From Diadophis punctatus similis (taxonomy: Eukaryota > Chordata > Lepidosauria > Squamata > Dipsadidae): a DNA stretch of 64,000 nucleotides. Numbering within the stretch: the stretch's first letter is position 1; the number at the start of each line of letters is the position of its first letter. The stretch spans positions 225,206,434 through 225,270,433 of the forward strand of contig JALIGW010000001.1 in assembly GCA_023053685.1 (NCBI GenBank). The letters are read 5' to 3'. The notes under the pieces are model-generated. The model was not told where the DNA came from. It worked only from the letters and a program-made list of their open reading frames with translations, and did no database searches. This document shows, piece by piece, positions 10,940-23,240 of this stretch. Made by a program: the position numbers and the translations under genes.

Positions 10940-11147
10940 TTGTATTCTTACAATTTATATTAATATTGATTGTTTCCTGATTGCTTATTTGTACCCTATG
11001 ACAATCATGAAGTGTTGTACCTCATGATTCTTGACAAATGTATCTTTTCTTTTATGTACACTGAGAGCATATGCACCAAAGACAAATTCCTTGTGTATCC
11101 AATCACACTTGGCCAATAAAAAAATTCTATTCTATTCTATTCTATTA
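10940..11147 (+). repeat. CR1 LINE 3' end with ATTCT tail
   Basis: Contains ctcatgattcttgacaaatg, gagcatatgcaccaaagac and cacttggccaataaaa, then an (ATTCT)n tail at 11124-11146. The same end recurs at 31340-31880 and inverted at 57471-57935. Sense on +. Confidence 0.85.
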
Positions 11148-11329
11148 ATAAATTGGTATCTTTAATACTTTAGAAAGGGATATTCAGAGCATCCTAAATA
11201 GGCTTCGCACCTGCTTGTTATCCAGGAATGCTGAGCATCTAACTTCTGAAGCTGCATTATTATTTATACAGTCTCATTTGCAGGACAAGGCAGTGAATCA
11301 CATGTTTAGAATTATCTGGCATATTTGAG

Positions 11330-11580
11330 AAGACAGCTTGGTGTAATGGTTAAAGGCACTGGCCTGGGAGCGGTGAGATTGAATTATTGTCATCTCTGAA
11401 GCAATAATACCAACTGGGTCACTTTGGGCCAGTCATTCTCTCTCAATGCTAGGAAGAAGGTACTAGCGAAACCACTTTCTTATGGCCAGGAATATGGCCA
11501 GCAAAACCACATAGGCAACCATGTGGTCACCAGGGTTGATTTGCGAGATCAAAACTCATAGGTGGGAAACATAATTTGAG
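11330..11580 (+). repeat. Sauria-type tRNA-derived SINE
   Basis: Starts with an A-box-like cttggtgtaatggttaaagg and a B-box-like region near 11372-11385, followed by the gggtcactttgggccagtca body. The reverse copy of the same family at 14529-15502 shares the body. The tail is diverged. Confidence 0.65.
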
Positions 11581-14528
11581 AAATGGTGAAGTCAGTTGGT
11601 TTTGTTGAGGAAGCCTTAAAACCACTAGGTATTTTATTTATTTAATGCTTGCATAGTTGTAAGATGCCTTTTTGAAAAACTTCTGAAGATATGTGTGTAT
11701 GTATGTCAATAAATGGTGGTATTTCATAGCAATGACCTGAATTGATCTTAGTTCAAGGGCTGGAATTGATCTCAGTTCAAGGGCAGCTATCAGATTTTTA
11801 TTTCTATCAACCTTGGTCTGCTAAGGGGACATTCTCCCAGTTGCTGGAATCTCTCTTTTTTAATAACAGGAAAACTCTTGTAAACTCTGCAGCCCAACCT
11901 TACGCAGGTTTATTCTGAATCCTCCAAAGTGTTCAATTGGATTTTCTCCTACATGAGTGTAGCTAGGTTTGCAGGTTTCATTTCCCCAACTGAGTTCAGA
12001 GGAGCCCACAGAAGAGCTTCTGTGCACTTAACTGGTTCCAGAACTGAGGTCAGGCACTTGGCTACAATTTCCAACAAGCTGTCTAAAATCCTCCAGGTCT
12101 TTAGTCTTCGTGGCGAAATGTTTGTAACAGCAGCTCAATATTTCTTTAGAGCTGGACTGAATAATGATTTCTGAATCCAGCACACAGAGCTCTACTGTAT
12201 ATCTTGGGGGGAAAAGGAATTCCTAAGCGCATGGAAAATCTAGCTTTTTCTATTTGAGTCAGTTGCTGAACTCACACACGGGGCTGAGAAAAGAGAAGCC
12301 ATAGCCATAATGTCTTCTTTATGCCATTTAAATTTCAGGGGTAACAAAGGAGGGCTTTGATCTCATACAGATTAAGGAGGTAAGGTGGGGGCATGTCCTC
12401 CTGGGCTGGTTATTTGCTGAACCATGTCATTCCTTAATGGTCAAGGAGAAATGGGAGAAATGTCAGGACAAAAAATAATGAAGTGGGTTAGGGAAAACCC
12501 TTCTGTTTACTTCATATGTTTAATTTTTTAAAAAATGTTTTAAAACTTCTGGCTGCTGATTGGCTAGAGGAAGTAGATTTTTTTTGGGAATGGCCTTATA
12601 ATCAGTTTAATTTTTAAAATGAAAATGAAAGTTTGTGAATTTCACTGAGTCTATGGAAGGTGCCTTAAACTACAATGACTGACTTTGCTTATTTGCTAAG
12701 CCATAATGTGTGATTGTCAGATAATGCAATTGCAGCCAATTGTGATTTATTCAGCACATTATGATTAAGCCATGGTTTACTGTGATGTGTGAAACTATTG
12801 TATCTGTGATTTACAAGCTCTGCATTGTCTCTTTTAATCACAGCACATTTGTTATACCTTAGCTGGAATTTAGTTTGGGAGTCCTTTTTGCAACAGAAAA
12901 ACAGAACGTGTTAGTGGACCTTCTTCTGACATCTAAATCTTAGATGTTACAACATTGACTGTATACTGTACTACTATAGAGGATGATGGAAATAGATTTA
13001 AGAAGATTTTGGGACTTCAGCATAAATTATTACTTGTTCTTCTATTCAGCTGCATTTTTTAAAATAACAATTTGCTTTTTATTTTAGTTCTGCTTCAGGA
13101 AATAGAAGTATAGTTTGAAGTAACTTGGTTTACACCACAATGATCCCAAAAACCTATTTAGCTTATTATAGCCACAGACCAGAACAATTTAAAAAAGTAA
13201 GTTAATTGTAAAGTAGACACATCAAAAAAACAATGCATGATGTGCCTAAAACAGTATACTACCGGTAAACATTTTAACTTGACTTTAATCAGACTCATCC
13301 CATTTGAAGCACTCTTCTGCTTTCCATCACAGCCATGTGCTATATCTGCTCTGCTACCTGACATCCCTGCGCCCTGATCCACCCCATAGAAGGTTGAAGT
13401 GTCATCTTTGGTCCTACTTAGGTACTGTGTTATAAATGTGGAAATACACATAGTTCAATTGTCTCTATATAAGAGGCAGTGTAGCAAGACATAATGGATG
13501 GTTTTATTCTTCCTTTCATCACATGGGCGGAGAAGGTGCTCTTTAGGAGCATTGTAAAATCTGCCCTCCCGAAAAGCAGATAGAAGGGCAATGTAAATGC
13601 TCTTGTGGTATTTTGAGGTGCAATCTTAAACAAGTAATGGATAGAAGCAACACTTCAATTATGTCGCTGGGATGAAGTAACATGGAGCTTGGCTGCAATA
13701 ATTTTGCAGATCAGCATCTCTGGATTATTGCTTAAAGAATGATTTAGCTAGTTCAAAACTCAAAGAGATCAGTGCATTAGGAAAGAATTCCTACTACTTT
13801 AAGGGGGACCAAAATGATTTCTGCCAAGAAGATTGAAATTTAACTTGCAGGGTCAAACTAATTTGAAAATTAATGTAAGCCAGAGCTAACATGTGCAAGT
13901 GCTATGTGCACTCAAGTTTTATTAATGCCAATCCAGTCTTTCCTTAAAGAATTGTACTCCTCAAATATGTCCCGTTAAGAAATGTGATCGAATGGCTTCT
14001 AATGGGTCTGTGTTCTGTAGGCACATAGTTGGAAGCCATAATATAACTCTGGAATTCTTGGCTTAAATACTTTTAGTCTACCTGGTGTATAATGTGTCAA
14101 ATTCTGATACTTCTGGTTTTTTTAAATACTTTTGCAGAATTTATGATTATCATAAAGCTGCTTGGTCGTAATAATCAAGGGAGAATTACATCTGAAGTTA
14201 AACATTCAGGACTGAACTTTAATCTCTATCTTCAGATGAATTGATGATATAAGATTATTTCACAGGAGTATTTTCCTCTAATTGCAAACAAAGCCTGTGT
14301 TTTATGGTAAAAGGTTTAAATATGGAGCCTATATTTGATATAAAAAATGGGGAGGAGGATTGCTGGAATTCTCAGTAATCTTTTATTGTTTGTTGATCAA
14401 ACCTTATTGAATAAGTGTAGGTGTATTGTGGATATTTTTTTAAAAAAATAATGATTAACCATAAGGAATTATTTAAAAATCTTAATCATTTACATGCGCA
14501 TATCAAAATGCCCATTTCTTTTTTCCCC
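11581..14528. other. Intron stretch with little recognisable content
   Basis: AT-rich intron DNA. Around 12660-12800, acaatgactgactttgctta and attaagccatggtttactg resemble a diverged short DNA transposon seen in other parts of the window (17643-17757, 41890-42030). Reading frames at 11929, 13158 and 13430 have no family resemblance and no conserved-looking splice framing. Confidence 0.3.
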
Positions 14529-14716
14529 ATTTAATCATGTCTGATTCTCAGAGATTGCCTGGACAAGTCCCTGCTTGTATTTTCTTGGCAAGATTTTTCA
14601 GAAGTGGTTTGCTATTGCCTCCTTCCTAGGGCTGAGAGAAAGTGATTGCCCCAAGGTCACTCTATTGGCTTTGTGCCTATGGTGGGACTAGAACGCTTAT
14701 CTCCTGGTTTCTAGCA

Positions 14717-15453
14717 CAGTGGTCACCAACTGGTGGTCCGTGAGAAAATTTTGGTGGTCCGCAGAAAAATTATTTGCATTTTTTATATTGCACTAAATCA
14801 GGGGTCCTCAAACTACGGCCCCTGGGCCAGATACGTGCAATGAACACTTGTGTTGCTGCAGAGTCTCCCCCTTTGGGTTTTTTTGTGGGGGTTGGAGGGG
14901 GGGGCAGACATTCTGACTTGGGGTCTGCTTCAGCCTCCTGGTGCGGGGTTTGGGCGAAGGCTGGAGGGAAGTGCCGGTGGTGGTGAAGAGCCGGAGGGCC
15001 TTGTTCCAATGGGACTGTATCATGGCCTGGAACTGGCTGATCATCTCAGCCCGCTGAGACTCCAGGGCGCCGATACCTGGCCTTGCACTCCTACAGGTCT
15101 TCCCTCTGCTTGGAAAGCCTATGCTCGTAGTCCTTAGTGAGGTGCTTCTGCTGAGCCTCCTTCTCGGTTAAATCCAATTTGAACTGAGCCAGCTGTTTTG
15201 CCAACTTTTTCTCATGGTGGCTGCTTGGCTCCAACAACTGCTTCCTATTTGGGCCCTAAGGAGCCCGGGCGGGCAGGTGATGCTGGGAGGGGAGGGGTGA
15301 GTAGAGTGACATCAAGTTGGCCATGCCCACCCAGTCACATGACCACCTAGCCACGCCCACCCAGCCAGTCATTAGGTCATCATATTAGTGGTCCGCGGGA
15401 TTTAAAATTACGAATTTAGTGGTCCCTGAGGTCCAAAAGGCTGGGTACCCCTG
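14717..15453. mobile_element. hAT element carrying a centrobin gene fragment
   Basis: 737 bp. Left end cagtggtcaccaactggtgg; right end aaggctgggtacccctg. The perfect 8-bp target duplication ttctagca lies at 14709-14716 and 15454-15461, with central TA. Subterminal GTGGTCCG and GTGGTCC words occur at both ends. A second hAT-like left end (caggggtcctcaaactacgg) starts at about 14800 without a matching right end, so the element is composite. The interior at 14900-15240 is a host-gene fragment. No transposase is present, so it is non-autonomous. Confidence 0.88.
14900..15240 (-). pseudogene. CNTROB: Centrobin (CNTROB) coding fragment captured by a hAT
   Basis: Read on the - strand, this gives KQLAQFKLDLTEKEAQQKHL, DYEHRLSKQRE, and after a frameshift ALESQRAEMISQFQAMIQSHW and KALRLFTTT. 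The order and key residues follow a coiled-coil part of centrobin, a centriole-duplication protein (human has SQLAQFKVEMAERE, DYELRLAREQ, LQAMLQAHWDEA in that order). About 110 codons are covered; human centrobin is about 900 residues. It is broken by an in-frame TAG (15091-15093) and a frameshift near 15070. No introns are visible in the piece, but I do not know whether it spans an exon junction, so capture from DNA or from RNA cannot be told. It cannot make centrobin. Confidence 0.8.
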
Positions 15454-15502
15454 TTCTAGCATACTACCTTAACCACTACACCTCTCAAACTGACTCTCAA
15501 TT

Positions 15503-17641
15503 TTAGTGCACAAAGAACTACTTCTATACATTCAGGAAATAAGAGGACAAATGTATATGACTCTGGAGCTCACCAGTATTAATACTATAATAATTGCTTG
15601 ATTTATGCAATTTTTTTTAATGGTACTGTGCTTTGGATAGCTTTGTGGAGGCTTTTATTGCACTTGGGCATGGTATGCAAATAGCTTTGGCCAGTCTGGA
15701 GAATACCTTTTATTGTAGTGGACACAACCTTTTTGTTTGTGTGAAATCAGCATTAACTTTTGCTCCCATTAGCCTTCAGCTTAGGTTTAGAAGGCCCAAT
15801 AGTTATTGGTTGCAGTCTTTCCTAACTGATCAGTTTAAGAAAGTAATAATGATTGACTTTTGTTCTGTCCCTTCTTCTTTGTCTTTTGGAGTCTGCTCTG
15901 TTCTATCTTATTCCTAGTACTTTTTAAATTAAGAAGTGGGAACCTGTGACCATCTAGATATTGTTGAACTAGATTTCTCAACCAACTTGACTATTGATGA
16001 GGAATGCTGGGAGCTGCATTCTCAATCACAGGCTCACTATTTCTCATTTATATGAAACTATTGGCCACCTAAAGCATTGGATTTTGATATTGTGGTGCTG
16101 TTGACTCACAGGTATCTGAATTCAATTCCAGAATGGGAATGAACAGCTGAAACTTAAACATAGAGGTTTTGTGGGTTGGGAACCTGGCTGATCTGGAGAA
16201 TATGATACAAGCAGTTCTGGATGGGATGTTCTTTCCATGAAGAACCAGGTGCAAAGCTTGGGGTAACCTTGTATTCATTGCAGTTTGAGAACTACAGTTG
16301 GCAGCAGCAGCATCCCGAAGTGGTTTTAACAAGTTTTGGCATTTAAATGGTACCTGAAGACCTTCCTCTTCAAATCAGTTTTGTATGATGAAATTGTTAC
16401 TTGGGTCAATAATTTATCAATGTCTTTTCTAATATGTAAATAATTTGAGAAGGCATTCTTCTAAAAAGGACTTTAAAATGAAAAACCTTAAGCAGTAGTA
16501 TCATAACATTGACTTCTGTGGCATCATCAGTATAGTAACTTGAATAGAGTACAACATTCATGCCAACACTATGAAACGTAATATTTTCATTAGCTTTATA
16601 TTCTGTTTCTAAGTAATCTTGGGCTGCTATAGCCACACAGAGAATTTAATCATTTTGTTACAGACTAAAATGCTTCAGATATATAGGGTGGGTGGGTGGG
16701 TGGAAATCCTGTTAAAATGACTTTTTGACAAAACTACCATGAATGTAGACACTTCAATGAAACATTATCAAAATCACATAATTTTTAAAACTGTATATTC
16801 TGGTGGCATTTATGCTCATGTTCAGAGGTTCAATAAGATGATGGTTTACAAGCAAGGTAAAATTGGATATTTTATTTTCCTACTACCCAAGTGTTTCAAC
16901 TACTGATTTTAAAAAATTATTTTCTGCTTTGATAAACCTGGTAACTGGATATAGCAACATTGTGAAACTACTTTTACTGCTCAGTATGTGTAGACAGATA
17001 GGAGGGTGTAAAGTGGTAGTAGAGAGTAGAAAATAAAAGAAAGAAAACCTTTTTATAAAACATCAAGGGCACATTTTTCCACTTTGGTGGATGAAGTATC
17101 TTCTTACTAGTGACTTTTGGAACAAGTGTAAATGACTGCTCAGAATAGCATGCAACTTGAGTAAATATATCAGCTTGGTCTATTTTGAAGATTTTGTTAC
17201 AGCTTGTTGCCTTATATATCTGTTTTCTTCTCTTAGGAGGAGTAATTTAAGAACAGGGTTTATAGCAGCCTTTCCCATCTGGTGCTTTTTCCATTTCCCA
17301 CAGATATCTGGGAACTCCATGAGTTGTGTGAAAACAGTTGTGTTTAGCTTCAAGATGAAATTGAAAACACGAGGAAGATGTGCACTTCAGATTAAACATT
17401 GGTTTGGAACAATAAAAGTTGATATTTTTTTCTACTGCATCTTCCCATCTTCTCCCAATATTTTTGGGAAATAATTCTTCAGATTGTTGCTAGTGCTACT
17501 AAAACATCATCCTCATCAAAATGAAGGACCTGCCTGGGCTGTATCACTTTGGCTGCTGGGAGGCTAGTGACTAAAGTTCTTCCATATCCATATTCCCCTT
17601 TGAAACATTGCAATTCAGATACTGCTTTTACATCTCCACGT
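15503..17641. other. Featureless intron stretch
   Basis: AT-rich intron. A short (GGGT)n run lies at about 16685-16703. Reading frames at 15633-15917, 16069-16332, 16406-16636 and 17157-17474 show no recognised motif. Confidence 0.3.
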
Positions 17642-17642
17642 G

Positions 17643-17757
17643 TTGGCTGGGTTTCAGACCAATTCAGACCAAGCCATGATGTGCCTTATTCAGTTGTAGA
17701 TTAGTATGAGGTTTGCAAATTATGACTTATGACTTAGCACAATGTGAAACCCAGCCA
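17643..17757. mobile_element. Short DNA-transposon-like element with GGCTGGGTTTC ends
   Basis: About 115 bp bounded by ttggctgggtttcag and tgtgaaacccagcca, an inverted pair of roughly 13 bp. No clear target duplication was found. The internal text (aagccatgatgtgccttatt) resembles pieces near 12700 and 41900. Confidence 0.4.
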
Positions 17758-20700
17758 TTAACTTTTATTTAAAAATTCCTCAATCGCTTTTATGATTCGG
17801 TTGCATGAATCATACCTGTGCATTTGGTTGTTGATGAAAGTAGAACTCTGGATTCACATCACACTGAGAGACATATGAACCCAGACTTTGGCTCACTTTG
17901 CACTTAGTGTAATGTGCACAAGCAGCCATTGTCATGGCCTATCTAAACTCAAATATTTTATTTAGAAACCTATAATTAAAGCCTGGTCCATCAGGAAGTA
18001 AAATTTTGATTTTGCCACCTCAAACTTGGCTTTGAGCTGTGTCAGCTCTTACGAATGAGTAGGTGGAGGAAATACAAATGTATTACAGGAATTTTACAGA
18101 ACCCTATGCCACAAAAACCACACGTCTGTCGGAAGATAAAGCAGAATGTTCTCTGAAGGCTTACGCTATTGAAACCACTAGCTGTCATTGTAGATTAGTT
18201 ATTAACTACATAGGCTGATTTTTAAGAAGATGTTGCGGATAATCAAATTCTCCTGGTTGCACATACACCCATTACACGCTCTTCTTCTGACTGCAAGTAT
18301 TCAGAGAAAACCACTGATGGTGTTTTTATAACAGAGTGTTAGTAAGTACAGCAACTGTCATCTATTTTTACCCATGGTGATACCTGCCTCCAAATGACAA
18401 TGCAAATAACGAATAATGATTTCAGAACTGTACATAGTTGCAATATCATGCTTCCACTTCTCAGGCTTGGTGAGTTAACATCATTGTGATTCAAAGTTAA
18501 TGTAGTAATGCAGTTTTGCAGAAGTTCATCCTTGGAAATCCGTGATATATCTGGAGCACTTACTGATCCAATTTACAAAACACAGACTTAAGAGAGTATG
18601 TAAACATTTTATGAGAGGTGGAGAAGCAGTTTAGAGCTGAAACAAAATATTAAAAGACAAATACAGAATGTTACTGAAAGGTAAAAAAAAAAAAGTCCAA
18701 TATGTCAACTTAGAAGAACTGAATCACGATAAATGCCACATTTTCTCCAACTATCTTACACTAAACAGAAATAAGGCTGTAAGTGCTGGGAGTGATTAAA
18801 CTGTTGGAAGAAAAGACAGGTTAAATGAAGTTTGTTACTTAGAAAAGAACAAAATAGTAATGGGCTGCTGGTTTAAGTAATTACTCTGTACTCTTCAGAA
18901 CAATTGTCATTCATGTGAATTGTGAAAGCTAAGCTCTTAAGAATTTTAAGATTTTTGGTTGTCAAAGGATGCAAAAAAAATCTCTAGTAAATTCAACAGG
19001 GTAAATTTGTGCGCAGTGATATAATACAGATAATATTTTTAGGGCTCAATTCATAATATTATCTAATCAAGAACTGAAGGGGTGGCTGTTAATCACACAT
19101 TTGCCCAATGCCACATTTTTCTCCCAATAGGGAAATCATTAGCCTGATCAGTTTGTTATCTGCTGATTGCCCTTATGTTGAAATACGAGTTACTGCTTTG
19201 TTCAAAAATAATCACAGATCCTGGTTAGGATGTAACAGAAAGCTATAATTAAATGTGGCTTTCTAGCTTGTTCTATCATTTATGTGGAGGGAGAAAGTGC
19301 CAGGAAAGGAGTTACGTGTAGGTAAATACAATACAGGTGTGTCCTGATTTATTAGTCCCAGATTTGATCATCTGAAAGTGTCACATATGCTTACCTGAGC
19401 TTGTAAGAAACAACATTGTGAAGAAAGAGCAATAAAGAAGATATAAAAGGATCTTTGTTTCTTAAAATAAAACTCTTGACTGCTGAATGCTATTTTTGTG
19501 TTGAGAGGAAGATTTGAATTAGGAGATTTATAGGGTTTCAGTGGCTAAAAGGAAAATCGGAACAGAACTGTGAACAATGTAATGGCAAAGCACTGACTTT
19601 CTCCTCAGGTCTCTCAGATCTGAACGAAGGTTGACACAAGGTTGTGTAGAAACAGCAGTATGACAGTTAAGGACTTTTTTTAAAAAAGAAAGAAAATACA
19701 CAGAAAAAGCAAAGACAGAACAGCGGAACAAAGAATTAAAAAAAAATGGCTTCCATATTGTAGGTCAATAAGTTTCAGAGTCGAAGAAAATTGAAGTCTA
19801 TTGGCAGCATTGTGTAGGACAACTGATAAAAAGTGAGGAAATTAAATGTGATATTGAACATTTCCAGATTTGAATAATAGGTTTTGCTTGCCATAATTTT
19901 TTATTATCTGTTAGGTCCAATAGTTGGTTTGCCAGTGGCCATTCTCTATAGCAATTCTCAAAAATCTATCCTCCCTAAATTTTGTTTCACTCTTCTAATT
20001 CTCCCCCATTTAACTCTGTGTGTGTCTGTGTTTGTGTCTGTGTGTGTGTTTGTGTGCAGCATACTTCTTGTATCTGTTGATATGAACTATATTTGCACAA
20101 AACCTTAAACAATATTAATTTTAAGCATCTAAGATGTTACAATATTCATGTTTGCTGTAACTTTTACAGAAATGGCTATTCTGGAATCTGTATTGTGAGG
20201 CAATACTGATTTTTTTTCTCCTATTAATATAAATTTATAACTACCACCTCTAGGCTACAAAAATGCCTACATTGGCCTATAACCATTAGATGGCAGTCAA
20301 GGGATAGAGAAGAAATAACTCCCTGATGCCATCTACCTGTTATTTGAATTTTTGCAGATTTGGCAGTCCTATGCCAGACCAACTAACCTATGCTAATTAT
20401 TGCTAACAATAATTAAACAGCACTCTACAAACTGGTTTAGAGTCCTTCTTTTTATACTCTGCCTCCTTCAGCTTAGGCAAAGGCTGAACCTAAACTGAAC
20501 TAAACTGAAATATATTTCTGCCTGATGGAAAAAGAAAGACAAAAGTTTCTTTTTCTTGATAACATTGCACTATCTCTGAAATCATTCAGAACTAGCAGAG
20601 GTCTACTTTTCCATAAGCCACATGTTTACTTTCTTCAAAACTGTGTGTAGGGGAAGTCACCATGGAGATATCAATCTGTGCTTTTTATTCAGTATAAGTT

Positions 20701-21584
20701 TTGGTTTCAATAGAAAGCACAGAGAGTACTTTGTATGCTACCTATAAGCATATACGCATGCAAAGAAGAAACAAAATTGTTTTCTCTTGTTAAATTGATG
20801 GAGCAGGTCTGAAGGTAAGAAAATGAGTTCTTCTGTTGAAATGGGCAATGGATATTTGGGGATATTTTACTTCTTTCCATTTTTCAGTTTGTGTCTGACA
20901 GAAATGATTGCTGCATCTTCAATAAAAAATATGGACACTTCAAGATTTGAAATTCAATGCAGGAGAATTCTGTTTTTCACTAAGACTCAGGATTATTTTT
21001 TTTTAAAAAAAGAAGAAGAGTGCAGGTGGAATTAGGATTATGCCTGTATGAGATTCTTTTCAAGCGAAATGGTTTCATCTGTGTTGGAATGAAACCAAAG
21101 ATTCATAGACAGAAGGAAAAGATGAGGCCGAGAATGAAATGTACCGGTATATAAATGGGTTAAGATAAGGAAAAAAGATAAGGAAAAATCAATAACAAAG
21201 TCAGAGGTATAAATAAAAGGATCCTCTTGAAATTGTGATTTATAGAAATAAAAATATCTGTAGCATTGTCAAATTATTCTGTAGGCAGAGCCAGAACAGC
21301 ATCTGTTGTAGCTCGCTTGGATGGAGAGGTATTGTCACTCAAAGAGCTTATGCTCTCCTCCTATCTAAACAATTGTTCTGTACAAGATGAAGATTAAATT
21401 AATGAAAGTAGGAGAATAACATTTAAAAATGTTTGAATCCTGAAACTTGTTCCTTATTTTATGATTGAGTCAGGTTTGAAATCTCCCAAAATTGATTCAA
21501 TTACAGTTTGAAGAGGGCAATCTGAGGATCTCACAAAGTTACATTGTGGTCTGTGTTTAAGGCACCAGGGAAGAAATAAGGAGA
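17758..21584. other. Featureless intron stretch
   Basis: Mostly unique-looking AT-rich intron. A (TG)n-like run lies at about 20014-20058. The frames at 19528, 19884 and 20823 are short and unsupported. I saw no exon, RNA gene or paired repeat ends. Confidence 0.3.
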
Positions 21585-21775
21585 TGGTGAGTTCTAGTTC
21601 CACTTTAGGCACGAAAGCCGGGTGGGTGACCTTGGACCAGTCACTCTCTCAATCCAACCCACCTCATAGGGTTGTTGTAGTAGGAATAATAAGAGGAAGG
21701 AGTATTAGGTAAGTTTGCTTCCTTGTGTTATTTATAAAAATAACAAAGGCGGTATATAAATAAAGAAATAGCTTT
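21585..21775 (+). repeat. tRNA-derived SINE, sense
   Basis: Contains gtgagttctagttccacttt, gaccttggaccagtcactct and cctcatagggttgttgtagt, and ends with ggcggtatataaataaag. The tRNA-like head is partly lost. Same family as the antisense copies at 335-475 and 56700-56890. Confidence 0.65.
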
Positions 21776-22095
21776 TTGTTGATTAACAGTGATTTGTTGA
21801 GCAGGCCACAACGATCTAGGTTTACATGCCATACCAAGTTAGAAACCATGGTTAACAAACCACAGAAGCTGGATTTAATTGTAGAAACAAGAGGAAAAAA
21901 AACACTGCTGTACAGATGTATATTTCTACCTGGTAGGAAGAGAAAGAAGATAGTTTAAGTCATTTCTTTCTCTTTTGATAACAGTCATGCTGTTGTCATG
22001 CTAAGATAAAATGAAACTAAAATGATTATGGATTATATTTCAATTGCCTGGGTTAAGTAACAGATAGTCAACAGTGGGTTATGAAGACATAAAGA

Positions 22096-22217
22096 CATAG
22101 TGGGCAACTATGGCCCCTTTACAACCTGTGGACTTCAATTCCCAGATTCCTGAGCCAAACGGAATTCTGGGAGTTGAAGTCCACAGGTCATAAAGAGGCC
22201 ACAATTGTCCACTCCTG
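22096..22217. mobile_element. Palindromic hAT-like MITE
   Basis: Two arms, acctgtggacttcaattccc and gggagttgaagtccacaggt, form a hairpin. The ends are atagtgggcaactatggcc and ggccacaattgtccactcctg. Same family as 61821-61977. No target duplication could be recognised, so the ends have decayed. Confidence 0.55.
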
Positions 22218-22917
22218 ATGTAAACTGTTTCCTTTCTTTGTGTAATCAGTACTCTAGTGGGCAGTATAGTCTGAGCCCACCCAGTATATTAAAATCAGAT
22301 CCATCAGCTGTTGGACAAAATCTGTTTATTTCTTTGTTCATTAGATTTATCTTTTTTTCTGACTGAAAAACATCATTGACGTTTGCAAACATTCTAGTCC
22401 TACCTGGCAGGAGTACTGCAATGCAGCATTTGGACATTGTTTATATACATAGTTTTGTTTCATGCCAAAAATAAGTCATAAACTTAATAGGTAGTTAGCA
22501 CAGCATTGTGTTGCCTTGCCTGCTAGAGGAGATGCAGTATCTCTCTCCAGTCACCAGATGGGGAGATTAAGGTGCAAGTGCAACACTATGATTCCCCACC
22601 ACCACCCAGGAGTGGTGCTGAACAAGAGCTGCTATTGCTAGGTATGGGAGGAGGGGTGCAGGATGAGAGAAGACAAATGAACCAAGAGACAACAACTTCT
22701 CCCGAGTCATTGATAGATAATATGATGCCTCCCAGATGTTTTGGGTTGCAATTTCTTGCCGCTAGCTTTCTCCTTGGGGTGGATGCAAGTTTATTTATTT
22801 GTTTATTTTATTTCTATAGCCACCCATCTCAACAAATTGGGAGTTGATGTCCAAAGCATCTGAATAATGCTAGATTATCTAAATCTACTTTTGGTGTGAG
22901 TAAAGCAGTTTTGGAGG

Positions 22918-23240
22918 ATTGATTGATTGATTGTGTGCCATCAAGTCAGTATCAACTCTTACCAACCCCACATATCTTTTCCAGGATAATCTGTCCCCAA
23001 CCTGGACTCCCAGTAGCACACCCTTTGCTGTTGTAATTCAGTCCATTTACCATGCTACTGATCATCTTCTTCTTTACTTTTCTTCCACCTTTCTCAGCAT
23101 GAGAGCCTTCCGCAGAGAGTTAACTCTTGATGTTGGAGTCTTTCAAATGCTAAGAAATCACAAGTGCGCCCCTGAATTGTTGTTCCTGTTTGTTTCAAGC
23201 TGACCTTGTGCTGATGCCAAATGATGGAAGGCTAACCGTT
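22918..23240 (-). repeat. BovB/RTE LINE C-terminal fragment, antisense
   Basis: The + strand gtgccatcaagtcagtatca then caactcttaccaaccccaca matches in layout the antisense BovB-type fragment at 27030-27340. A (GATT)n run leads into it at 22918-22933. It is heavily mutated. Confidence 0.45.

Larger units (their letters stand above)
14529..15502 (-). repeat. Sauria-type SINE, antisense, split by a hAT insertion
   Basis: Two pieces, 14529-14716 and 15454-15502, join into one antisense SINE once the hAT at 14717-15453 and one copy of its ttctagca duplication are removed. The joined text runs ctcctggtttctagca then tactaccttaaccactacac, the expected order body-then-tRNA head in reverse. This confirms the hAT boundaries independently of its own ends. 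Confidence 0.8.
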
